Assembly: GCA_046329195.1 (NCBI GenBank)
Contig: JAXLVB010000002.1
Coordinates: 682,001-746,000, forward strand
DNA from: JAXLVB01 sp046329195
GTDB taxonomy: Bacteria > Bacteroidota > Bacteroidia > Cytophagales > Spirosomataceae
Reading direction: 5' to 3'
Length of the DNA: 64,000 nucleotides
Part shown: positions 26,348 through 33,804 of the stretch, in pieces
Layout of the letters: each line of letters opens with the position of its first letter
Position numbering within the stretch: position 1 is the stretch's first letter
Notes under the pieces: generated by a model
The model's database searches: none
Seen by the model: the letters and a program-made list of their open reading frames with translations, nothing else
What the model was told of the DNA's origin: nothing
Made by a program: the position numbers and the translations under genes

Positions 26348-26882
26348 AAAGTCTTGATTTCAGTTTTAAGAGTAAGTAAGGGGCTTTTTCGTCACCCAAT
26401 TTAATGGCGGTTTCTAAGTCTTTTGTGGCTTGCTCTATTTGACCTAAACGGTAGCGAGTCATGGCACGCCAGCGCATGGCCTCGGCATCCTGTGCTCGGT
26501 AGTGCCATACGGCTTTATCAAACTCAAGAAACGATTTTTCGAAGTCTTCCAACTCAAACAACGCTAATCCTTTCAAATAATAACATTCGGCCAGCGTGTT
26601 GTCTATGGCACAAGATTGTTCTAAATCATACAGAGCCGAATAGATATTGCCACGTCCTAAGTTACTTTTTCCTCGATAAAGATACGCAATGGCCGACTTA
26701 GGGTATTCCTGAACGGCTTTGTTAAAGTACTCAAAAGATTGATTGAACGCTTTGGACTGCAACAGAGTCAAACCTTCTTGAAAGCTCTTTCTGTCTTTAT
26801 CGGCAGGCGAATCGTGGTCGGTCATAAAATAATCAATGACAAAATAAACCACGAATAAAAACGAAAGTGCAAAGGTTTCCAT
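26337..26882 (-). CDS. membrane-anchored TPR protein
   Basis: One N-terminal transmembrane helix (METFALSFLFVVYFVIDYFM) precedes about four TPR units (residues 35-170), for example FNQSFEYFNKAVQEYPKSAIAYLYRGKS and LAECYYLKGLALFELEDFEKSF. TPR proteins mediate protein contacts; no partner can be named. It lies directly after the YjbR gene (1 base) in one transcript. Confidence 0.8.
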   Translation of the reverse strand: METFALSFLFVVYFVIDYFMTDHDSPADKDRKSFQEGLTLLQSKAFNQSFEYFNKAVQEYPKSAIAYLYRGKSNLGRGNIYSALYDLEQSCAIDNTLAECYYLKGLALFELEDFEKSFLEFDKAVWHYRAQDAEAMRWRAMTRYRLGQIEQATKDLETAIKLGDEKAPYLLLKLKSRLSKA

Positions 26883-26883
26883 G

Positions 26884-27243
26884 CTACATTCCTTTCAATT
26901 CTTCTTGAAGTTTTTTGGGTAGCGAATTCACCACTAACTCATACGACGTATCTATCCAAGATACCAACAGATGGGTATTCAACGTGCCGTTCACTTTTAC
27001 CGTATTCCAATGCTTTTTGCTCATGTGATACCCCGGAAACACATGATGGGGGTACTGCGCTCGAAGTTCTTCGATTTCGTCGGCATCATATTTCAGATTC
27101 ACTTCCAAACGCTCCGAATCAAGGCCAGTCAAGGCAAACATTTTACCCACGACCTTAAACACCAAGGTTCCAGGACCAAAGGGGAGTTCTTCGGTCACTC
27201 CTTTTTTAGCAAGGCAATATTCCCGAAATTGCTCTAAGTTCAT
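26884..27243 (-). CDS. MmcQ/YjbR family DNA-binding-like protein
   Basis: From ATG 27243 the protein has 119 residues with the YjbR fold: REYCLAKKGVTEELPFGPGTLVFKVVGKMFAL, VNLKYDADEIEELRAQYPHHVFPGYHMSKKHWNTVKV. The family has a cyclic DNA-binding-like fold, but its cellular role is unproven. Its start overlaps the preceding small membrane gene by four bases (ATGA), a classic coupling arrangement. Confidence 0.88.
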   Translation of the reverse strand: MNLEQFREYCLAKKGVTEELPFGPGTLVFKVVGKMFALTGLDSERLEVNLKYDADEIEELRAQYPHHVFPGYHMSKKHWNTVKVNGTLNTHLLVSWIDTSYELVVNSLPKKLQEELKGM

Positions 27244-27434
27244 CGAGTAAAGGCTCTGTAAATCATCACGATAACACAAATCAAGAACATAATAATCGAA
27301 ATCCGATTGATACCGTGCATCATTCGCAAGTTGAAGCTATTGGGGTATTTGCCAGGTTCTTGTTTTTTAAACACTCTGACAACATATTGAAACACCTCTC
27401 CTATTCTAAATTGTTCAATGATTCTGTTTTTCAT
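27240..27434 (-). CDS. small membrane protein, DUF6728-like
   Basis: A 64-residue protein with an amphipathic N-terminus (IGEVFQYVVRVFKKQEPGKYPNSFNLRMMHGINRIS) and one C-terminal transmembrane helix (IIMFLICVIVMIYRAFT). The pattern NFNLR-MMHGIN-hydrophobic is one I associate with the Bacteroidota family DUF6728; I cannot check this. The four-base overlap with the YjbR gene supports it being real. Confidence 0.7.
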   Translation of the reverse strand: MKNRIIEQFRIGEVFQYVVRVFKKQEPGKYPNSFNLRMMHGINRISIIMFLICVIVMIYRAFTR

Positions 27435-27530
27435 GATCCAGTGTTTTTAAGGCTTTGATTATACAAGTAACAAACCGTTTTATTGGAATGTTTCTTCTTG
27501 GCGGTTTTTGTTTCAATAAAATGTACCTCC

Positions 27531-28370
27531 TTAAAACCGTTTGGCTTTGGTACGTAGGGCTTCATACAACTGAATATCCTGTTCGTTTTTGAGCAACGAA
27601 CCAATGTACGGCGGGATCTCTGTATTGTGCTGAAAATCTTCTAGTAGATCGCCCGATACTTTACCGACCAGCAGTAGTTTAATCCAATCTACTAATTCGC
27701 TGGTAGATGGTTTCTTTTTGAGTGCCTTGACTTCTCTGATACCATAAAAAATACGCATGGCTTCCCCCAAGAGCTTGTCTTCTAAGGCTGAATAGTGTAC
27801 ATCCACAATTCTTTTCATGGTGTCACGGTCGGGGAAGCTAATGAAATGAAAAAAACAACGTCTCAGAAAGGCATCAGGCAGTTCTTTTTCGTTGTTTGAG
27901 GTGATGATGACAATGGGGCGAATGGTAGCCGAAATCGTGCGTCGAAGTTCATAGCAATAAAACTCCATCTTATCGAGTTCTTGCAATAAATCGTTCGGAA
28001 ATTCAATGTCGGCTTTGTCAATTTCATCTATCAGCAAAACAACTTGTTGTTCTGAATCAAAGGCTTCCCACAATTTGCCTTTCTTGATGTAATGCTCAAT
28101 ATCGTCAATATTTCCTTCGTTTAACTGACTGTCTCTCAGACGACTAACGGCATCATACTCATACAAGCCTTGTTGGGCTGTAGTAGTTGATTTTACGTGC
28201 CAGGTAATGATGGGTTTGTTAAGTGCCTTGGCTACCTCAAACGCCAGCAAGGTCTTGCCTGTACCGGGTTCGCCTTTGACCAACAGAGGCTTTTGAAGTG
28301 TTACTGCGGCATTAACGGCTACTTGTAATTCACGAGTAGCCACATAAGTATCCGTTCCGACAAATTGCAT
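27531..28370 (-). CDS. MoxR-type AAA ATPase
   Basis: The 279-residue protein has Walker A GEPGTGKT (33-40), Walker B VVLLIDEIDKAD (109-120), a sensor-1 IITSNNEKELPDAFLRRC and the MoxR-like C-terminal lid (ALKKKPSTSELVDWIKLLL). MoxR ATPases act with VWA proteins as chaperones for metal-cofactor or complex assembly. The matching CoxE-like VWA gene is at 17090-18286. It is preceded by the acidic protein gene at 28469-29032, likely in the same operon. Confidence 0.92.
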   Translation of the reverse strand: MQFVGTDTYVATRELQVAVNAAVTLQKPLLVKGEPGTGKTLLAFEVAKALNKPIITWHVKSTTTAQQGLYEYDAVSRLRDSQLNEGNIDDIEHYIKKGKLWEAFDSEQQVVLLIDEIDKADIEFPNDLLQELDKMEFYCYELRRTISATIRPIVIITSNNEKELPDAFLRRCFFHFISFPDRDTMKRIVDVHYSALEDKLLGEAMRIFYGIREVKALKKKPSTSELVDWIKLLLVGKVSGDLLEDFQHNTEIPPYIGSLLKNEQDIQLYEALRTKAKRF

Positions 28371-28468
28371 AAGGTTCTCTAATTGGATGGAAGAGATAGG
28401 GGATAATCTTAGGGCTTATCTGCTACCTCTTCCTTTTGTACGTTCAAAGCATGACCATTTTCCATTTA

Positions 28469-29032
28469 TTATTCGTCTTCATCTTCCGTTTTGAACGAAT
28501 ACAACGTGGGGTCAAGTTGGAGGGTATTTTGGTTGAAATCATTGATAAATTTACGAATGACCTCATCCGTAATTTCAGGAACATTCAAACAAATGTCCAG
28601 TTCAATCCCATAGTCGGTGTTTTTGTCAATTTCTACGTGTTCCAGTACCTTCACTTCTTCATTTTCTTCAATTTCTTGAATCAATTCTGTGATAACCAGT
28701 TCTACCTCTTCGTCTAATTCTTCATTCTCTATGTGTGTTTCATCCCTCATTTCGAGCGGCACGTACAGCGGATAAGCTTTTTGTGCTCGACGCTCGGCCG
28801 TTTCATAGACTATACTGCTGTGATGCATCTGTAGGGTGTACATGATGGCATCATAAATCACCTCTGCACCTTCGTGTGTACCGACAAACTGAAAATGTGC
28901 GTATTCATCTCCATTGGGTTCTTCAAACTCGCTGTCTTCTACATACACAAAGTTGCTGCGAGCGGCCTTGCACTCGTCTTTCAGTAATTGAATTTCAGAT
29001 GGGTCATAACCCAAATTCTTGGCTTGGTTCAT
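28469..29032 (-). CDS. acidic protein of unknown function linked to MoxR
   Basis: I do not recognise this 187-residue protein. It has no signal or transmembrane segment, is very acidic (long Glu-rich stretch near residues 105-130, tail KTEDEDE) and has an N-terminal globular part (YDPSEIQLLKDECKAARSNFVYVEDSEFEEP). It begins upstream of the MoxR ATPase gene and is separated by 98 bases, so it may be an adaptor or substrate of the ATPase. Confidence 0.72.
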   Translation of the reverse strand: MNQAKNLGYDPSEIQLLKDECKAARSNFVYVEDSEFEEPNGDEYAHFQFVGTHEGAEVIYDAIMYTLQMHHSSIVYETAERRAQKAYPLYVPLEMRDETHIENEELDEEVELVITELIQEIEENEEVKVLEHVEIDKNTDYGIELDICLNVPEITDEVIRKFINDFNQNTLQLDPTLYSFKTEDEDE

Positions 29033-29140
29033 TGGAAATTTACTCGTATTTTAAACAAAAGTACAATACTTCTATCAAACAATAAATAGATTTCTTAGGA
29101 CAAACGAATAAATGCAGAAAAAGAAACGAAGGGGAGCGAA

Positions 29141-29186
29141 GACATTCTACTTCTATCATTCCAACGCCTCACAGAAGTAGAACGTC
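29141..29186. repeat. imperfect inverted repeat upstream of acidic-protein gene
   Basis: GACATTCTACTTCT at 29141-29154 pairs with 29173-29186 with one mismatch across an 18-base spacer. It lies about 110 bases upstream of the minus-strand start at 29032 and may be an operator or a second hairpin. Confidence 0.45.
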
Positions 29187-29203
29187 TGAACAGAACACTT
29201 CCC

Positions 29204-29253
29204 GACCAACAAAAAAGCAAGGAATCCTTCGGTTCCTTGCTTTTTTGTTGGTC
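29204..29253. terminator. strong terminator after GSIII gene
   Basis: A perfect 21-base stem (29204-29224 with 29233-29253, 8-base loop) has T-runs readable in both directions. It lies just past the stop of the glutamine synthetase III gene. Confidence 0.88.
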
Positions 29254-29259
29254 TTGAAT

Positions 29260-31455
29260 TTATCGAATCATCAGCAATTCACGGTATTTCACCAATGGCC
29301 ACTCATCGTCATCAATAATGAGTTCGAGTTTGTCAACCGCATAGCGAATTTCTTCGAAGAAGTCTTTCACTTTTCCACCATACAGGCGGGCCCGTTCGGT
29401 GGTATCTTCAATAGCATTTGCTTCTTTGCGAGCTTCGGTCATGTCTTCTACCAATCGCTGGATACTACTGGTGTGTTCTGAGATTTTTTTGATGGTCTCG
29501 ATGGTAGGTTGGTAATAACGGTCGTCAATGCCTATTTCTCGTTGCCCTTTCACGTTCTCAACCAATTGGGTTTGATACTTCAATGCCGTTGAAACCACAT
29601 GATTAATGGCAATATCACCTACAACCCGAGATTCAATTTGGATTTTCTTAATGTAATTCTCCAACTCAATCTCATATCGAGCATGAATTTCTCGCTCATT
29701 ATATACACTATATTTAGTAAGAACATCCACGCTTTCGGGACGGAGGTAGATACCAAAGGCTTCGGTTGAAGACTTTATATTAGATAACCCTCTACCTTGG
29801 GCTTCTACTACCCATTCGTCCGAATAGCCGTCGCCTTCAAATAAGATTTTCTTAGACGATTTGATGTATCCCTTTAACACCTCTACAATGGCCAGTTCTT
29901 TCTTTATATCTTTTGCCAATAAGGCATCTACATCTTCACGAAACTGGAACAACTGATTAGCTACAATAGTATTCAGAATAGTCATGGCAGAAGCGGAGTT
30001 GGCCGAAGAACCTACTGCTCTGAACTCAAACTTATTTCCTGTAAATGCAAAAGGTGAAGTACGGTTGCGGTCGGTGTTATCTAACAAAATAGATGGGATT
30101 TTATTGATACCTAACTTTAGATAAACATTATCGCCCTTTTCGAGTTTGATTTCAGAAGTATTTTCAAGTGCATCTAAGGCACGGCGCATTTCGGACCCAA
30201 TGAAAATAGACATAATAGCAGGAGGAGCTTCGTTAGCTCCCAAACGCCATTCGTTACCCGCCGAAGCGATCGAAGCCCGCAGCAAGTCGGCATTGTCATG
30301 CACCGCTTTGATAACGTTCACAAAAAATGCTACAAACCGCAAAGTTTCTTTTGGTTTTGTACTTGGGCTTAACAGGTTCACGCCCGAATCGGTACCCAGC
30401 GACCAGTTGTTGTGCTTACCGCTACCGTTAATGCCTGCAAATGGCTTTTCGTGAAACAACACCCGCAGGCGGTGGCGAGCGGCTACCTTATTCATCAAAT
30501 CCATCAATAAGGCGTTGTGGTCACAGGCAAGGTTTACTTCCTCAAAAGTAGGTGCTACTTCAAACTGGGCTGGGGCCACCTCATTGTGGCGAGTACGAAC
30601 CGGAATCCCCAATTTATGCGCTTCGGTTTCAAAGTCCACCATGAAGGCATTGATACGAGGTGGAATCGAACCAAAGTAATGGTCTTCTAATTGCTGCCCT
30701 TTGGCGGGCGAATGGCCAAATACTGAGCGTCCGGCCATCATCAAATCAGGACGGGCATTGAATAGTGCCTCGTCCACCACAAAGTACTCTTGCTCTACCC
30801 CCAAGGTAGCACTTACCCGCTCTACATTTCGGTCAAAAAACTCTTGCATTACCTTGGTAGCTGCCTTGTCAATCAAGGCCGAGGACTTCAGCAAAGGAGT
30901 CTTATAATCTAAGGCTTCGCCTGTATAGGCCACAAAAACCGACGGAATACACAAGGTAGCCGTACCGCCTGCATTTTCGTAAATAAAAGCAGGTGACGAG
31001 GGGTCCCATGCGGTATAACCTCGGGCTTCGAAGGTAGAACGAATCCCGCCGCTTGGAAACGATGAAGCATCGGGTTCTTGTTGAACCAACGCACTACCTT
31101 TAAATTTTTCAACAGCCTTACCACTGCCTGTAATATCAAAAAAAGCATCGTGCTTTTCGGCAGTTGTACCCGTAAGGGGTTGAAACCAGTGCGTATAGTG
31201 CGTTACGCCTTTTGAGATAGCCCACGACTTCATGGCCGCTGCCACCTCATCTGCTACTTCTCGGTCAATCTTAGAACCTGTCCGAATGGCATTACTGAGT
31301 TTCAAATACGCTTCAGGACTTAGCAGTGAGCGCATTACGTCATCGCTAAAAATATTGCTTCCATAATATTCTGTTACTTTTTCGGAAGGAACTTTTACGC
31401 TTGGAGTAGGTCGGTTCTGAGCAAGCTCCAAGGCTTTGAATCGTGCAATAGCCAT
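29260..31455 (-). CDS. glnN: glutamine synthetase type III
   Basis: GSIII joins ammonia to glutamate with ATP. The protein has 731 residues, the large size typical of GSIII, with ATP/glutamate motifs PVRTRHNEVAPAQFEVAPTFE, FHEKPFAGINGSGKHNNWSLGTDSG (about 333-358), NRTSPFAFTGNKFEFRAVGSS. The C-terminal 200 residues form a long helical domain special to this class. It is divergent from a type II glutamine synthetase gene. The symbol glnN is the usual one for GSIII. Confidence 0.95.
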   Translation of the reverse strand: MAIARFKALELAQNRPTPSVKVPSEKVTEYYGSNIFSDDVMRSLLSPEAYLKLSNAIRTGSKIDREVADEVAAAMKSWAISKGVTHYTHWFQPLTGTTAEKHDAFFDITGSGKAVEKFKGSALVQQEPDASSFPSGGIRSTFEARGYTAWDPSSPAFIYENAGGTATLCIPSVFVAYTGEALDYKTPLLKSSALIDKAATKVMQEFFDRNVERVSATLGVEQEYFVVDEALFNARPDLMMAGRSVFGHSPAKGQQLEDHYFGSIPPRINAFMVDFETEAHKLGIPVRTRHNEVAPAQFEVAPTFEEVNLACDHNALLMDLMNKVAARHRLRVLFHEKPFAGINGSGKHNNWSLGTDSGVNLLSPSTKPKETLRFVAFFVNVIKAVHDNADLLRASIASAGNEWRLGANEAPPAIMSIFIGSEMRRALDALENTSEIKLEKGDNVYLKLGINKIPSILLDNTDRNRTSPFAFTGNKFEFRAVGSSANSASAMTILNTIVANQLFQFREDVDALLAKDIKKELAIVEVLKGYIKSSKKILFEGDGYSDEWVVEAQGRGLSNIKSSTEAFGIYLRPESVDVLTKYSVYNEREIHARYEIELENYIKKIQIESRVVGDIAINHVVSTALKYQTQLVENVKGQREIGIDDRYYQPTIETIKKISEHTSSIQRLVEDMTEARKEANAIEDTTERARLYGGKVKDFFEEIRYAVDKLELIIDDDEWPLVKYRELLMIR

Positions 31456-31908
31456 TTTTTTTAATTTTTTGAAAAAGGTTTGTTTTTACACTAAAAAAGA
31501 GAAATTTTTCATAAAATTTCTAAAAACAGGTTAATAAATAGACCTATTTTTCAATTTTCAGAAAAACCCATCATTTTTACATATTAAAAATGTACAATTT
31601 GAGTTGATTTTTCAGTACGAAAGTCAGAAAAAATTGACTTTTTCCAATAAAACGAATGATTATTTTGAAAAAGTGTATTTTTTCAGAAAATTTCTTGTGA
31701 AAATGTTAGCAAAAACAAAATATCTTTCTCATTTTTGCAATAGACAATGGCACAAGAACGACAAAATAAGTCATGTGTTGGGGTTGAGGTTTTTGTACAA
31801 TTTGTATCTGAACTTTTCGGCTACTTTCAATTAAAGCCTCAATTAACAAATTAATTCTCATCCAGAAAATTTTTTTATCAGACCAGTTTTTTAAAATTTT
31901 ATCAAACC
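31456..31908. other. divergent control region between two glutamine synthetases
   Basis: 453 AT-rich bases hold the promoters of both genes and no believable gene. It contains repeated palindromes listed separately. A plus-strand ORF at 31604-31834 has no coding character. Confidence 0.7.
31555..31690. promoter_or_regulatory. pair of TTTTCAGAAAA palindromes
   Basis: The odd palindrome TTTTC-A-GAAAA occurs at 31555-31565 and again at 31680-31690, with a variant TTTTTCATAAAA near 31504. Two equal dyads 125 bases apart between divergent nitrogen genes look like regulator sites, but AT-rich chance is possible. Confidence 0.4.
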
Positions 31909-32928
31909 ATGAGCAAATCAAAACTTGAGTACATCTGGCTTGATGGTTACAAGCCAACCCAAAGCCTTCGTAGTAAAACTCGTATCGAAAAAGATTTCGG
32001 TGGAACGTTAGCCGAATGCCCCATGTGGTCATTTGACGGTTCTTCAACTGAGCAAGCTCCAGGTGGTTCATCAGATTGTTTATTGAAACCAGTCTTTATT
32101 TGTCCAGACCCAGGTCGTTTGGGAGGAAATGGCTACTTGGTGATGTGCGAAGTTTTGAATGCCGATGGTACACCACACATTTCTAATGGCCGAGCTACGA
32201 TTGAAGACGATGACAACGATTTTTGGTTTGGTTTTGAGCAAGAATATTTCTTGTGGAATCCCGAAACCAACTTGCCGTTAGGCTTCCCAGCAGGTGGATA
32301 CCCAGCGCCACAAGGTCAGTATTACTGCTCGGTAGGTGCTAAAAATGCCTTTGGTCGTGAAATCATTGAAGAGCACCTTGAAATGTGCCTTCAAGCTGGC
32401 TTGACCGTAGAGGGCATCAACGCCGAAGTGGCTGCGGGTCAGTGGGAGTTTCAGGTATTTGCTAAAGGTGCCAAAGAAGCTGGTGACCAAACATGGATTG
32501 GCCGCTACTTGTTGGAACGTATTGGCGAGAAATATGGCGTAGCTATCAACTGGCACTGTAAGCCGTTGGGAGCAACTGACTGGAATGGCTCGGGTATGCA
32601 CGCTAACTTCTCGAACACTACGCTTCGTACGTGCGGAAGCAGAGAAGTGTACGAAAAAATCTGTAGTGCCTTCAAACCCGTTATTAAGGAGCACGTCGCT
32701 GTATATGGTGCCGACAACCACCTTCGTTTGACAGGTAAGCACGAAACTCAGTCTATCAACAAGTTCTCTTTTGGTATTTCTGACCGTGGTGCGTCTATCC
32801 GTATCCCTATCGCTACGGTGGACAGAGGCTGGAAGGGCTGGTTGGAAGACCGCCGTCCGAACTCGGCTGCTGACCCTTACAAAGTGGCAGCACGCATCAT
32901 CAAGACCGTTAAATCTGCTGAAGTTTAG
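31909..32928 (+). CDS. glutamine synthetase type II (eukaryote-like)
   Basis: The 339-residue protein is short for a bacterial glutamine synthetase and starts with LEYIWLDGYKPTQSLRSKTRI, the beta-grasp pattern of GSII. Further motifs are CPMWSFDGSSTEQA, GFEQEYFLWNP, AEVAAGQWEFQVF, HCKPLGATDWNGSGMHANFS and GASIRIPIATVDRGWKGWLEDRRPNSAADPYKVAARI. Type II is best known from eukaryotes and some bacteria such as Streptomyces and Rhizobium. Having it divergent from GSIII suggests the two are used under different nitrogen conditions. Confidence 0.93.
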   Translation: MSKSKLEYIWLDGYKPTQSLRSKTRIEKDFGGTLAECPMWSFDGSSTEQAPGGSSDCLLKPVFICPDPGRLGGNGYLVMCEVLNADGTPHISNGRATIEDDDNDFWFGFEQEYFLWNPETNLPLGFPAGGYPAPQGQYYCSVGAKNAFGREIIEEHLEMCLQAGLTVEGINAEVAAGQWEFQVFAKGAKEAGDQTWIGRYLLERIGEKYGVAINWHCKPLGATDWNGSGMHANFSNTTLRTCGSREVYEKICSAFKPVIKEHVAVYGADNHLRLTGKHETQSINKFSFGISDRGASIRIPIATVDRGWKGWLEDRRPNSAADPYKVAARIIKTVKSAEV

Positions 32929-32948
32929 TTTTAAAGACGATTTATACC

Positions 32949-32979
32949 AAAAGCCTCCGATTCAATTGGAGGCTTTTTT
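32949..32979 (+). terminator. terminator after GSII gene
   Basis: Stem AAAAGCCTCC/GGAGGCTTTT with a 9-base loop and T-run, 20 bases past the stop. Confidence 0.85.
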
Positions 32980-33032
32980 CATAAAGTTTTATTACTTTTC
33001 GCAAGTTTTCAACCAATCTTCCATTTACATTC

Positions 33033-33689
33033 ATGCAATCAACACAACGAACCATCCTTTTCTCTTTTGCTGTTATATTTTTACTCGTTATTGGGATTTC
33101 CTGTACTGCCAACGAGAAAAAAAACGAGACAAGTACCACACAAACTGATTCGGCAGCCAATGTTTCGAGCGACACTGCTCAAGAAGAAGAGACTACCAAT
33201 GCAGAGGATTTAACCGAAACTGGATTACTCAAAGAAGTTGAAGATGTTGGGTACCCATTTGTTGTTCTTACCATTGAGTTTCCCGAGCGAAAGTTTCAGG
33301 AGTTTTTCACGGTCAATCTTGAGGAAGTGAAAAAATACGATATGAATCAACTGAGGAAAAATGTTGGGCGGTATTTCCGTTTTACCTATACCAGTGAAAT
33401 CGAAAATACGTTGATCGATATTCAAAAAGGTGGAAAAACCTTGCTGACTGATACACAGGCCAATATCACAGCCGACACTCGCAAAATTGAAGGGTTTCTC
33501 TCTGGTGCTGATGAAGAAACACCTGGCGACCTGCCTGGAAAAATCACCATTACTTCAAAATCAGAGAAATTGACGTTTGAGTTTTTTGTAACCAAAGAAT
33601 TAGTAGCCGTCAATGGAAAAACAGTAGTGGGTTATTATGAAGAAAGAGCCAAAAATGTAATTACATCGTTGACTTTGTTGCCGAAATAA
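33033..33689 (+). CDS. lipoprotein of unknown function
   Basis: The signal peptide ends in lipobox GISC (cysteine near residue 25), followed by a Ser/Thr/Glu-rich spacer (about 28-65) and a compact domain that starts KEVEDVGYPFVVLTIEFPERKFQEFFTVNLEEVK. I do not recognise the domain. It stands alone between two terminators. Confidence 0.75.
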   Translation: MQSTQRTILFSFAVIFLLVIGISCTANEKKNETSTTQTDSAANVSSDTAQEEETTNAEDLTETGLLKEVEDVGYPFVVLTIEFPERKFQEFFTVNLEEVKKYDMNQLRKNVGRYFRFTYTSEIENTLIDIQKGGKTLLTDTQANITADTRKIEGFLSGADEETPGDLPGKITITSKSEKLTFEFFVTKELVAVNGKTVVGYYEERAKNVITSLTLLPK

Positions 33690-33711
33690 GGTTTTTAGTT
33701 TGTTAGATTTT

Positions 33712-33743
33712 ATAGCTATCCCCTCAAGGATAGCTATTTTTGT
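33712..33743 (+). terminator. terminator after lipoprotein gene
   Basis: Perfect 10-base stem ATAGCTATCC/GGATAGCTAT with a 6-base loop, then a T-run. Confidence 0.82.
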
Positions 33744-33773
33744 TTCTTCCTATTAAGTGCTTGTTAAAATCCG

Positions 33774-33781
33774 TACTTTTG
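33774..33781 (+). promoter_or_regulatory. Bacteroidota -7 box of LtaS-like gene
   Basis: TACTTTTG matches the TAnnTTTG consensus and lies 24 bases before the ATG at 33805, just after the preceding terminator. A -33 TTG is not well placed. Confidence 0.5.
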
Positions 33782-33804
33782 CGTTCATTTTTTGATAATA
33801 TTAC

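Noticed and set aside
31604..31834. 76-residue ORF in the glutamine synthetase control region
   Set aside because: Lys/Phe/Asn-rich translation of AT-rich DNA with no sign of coding.
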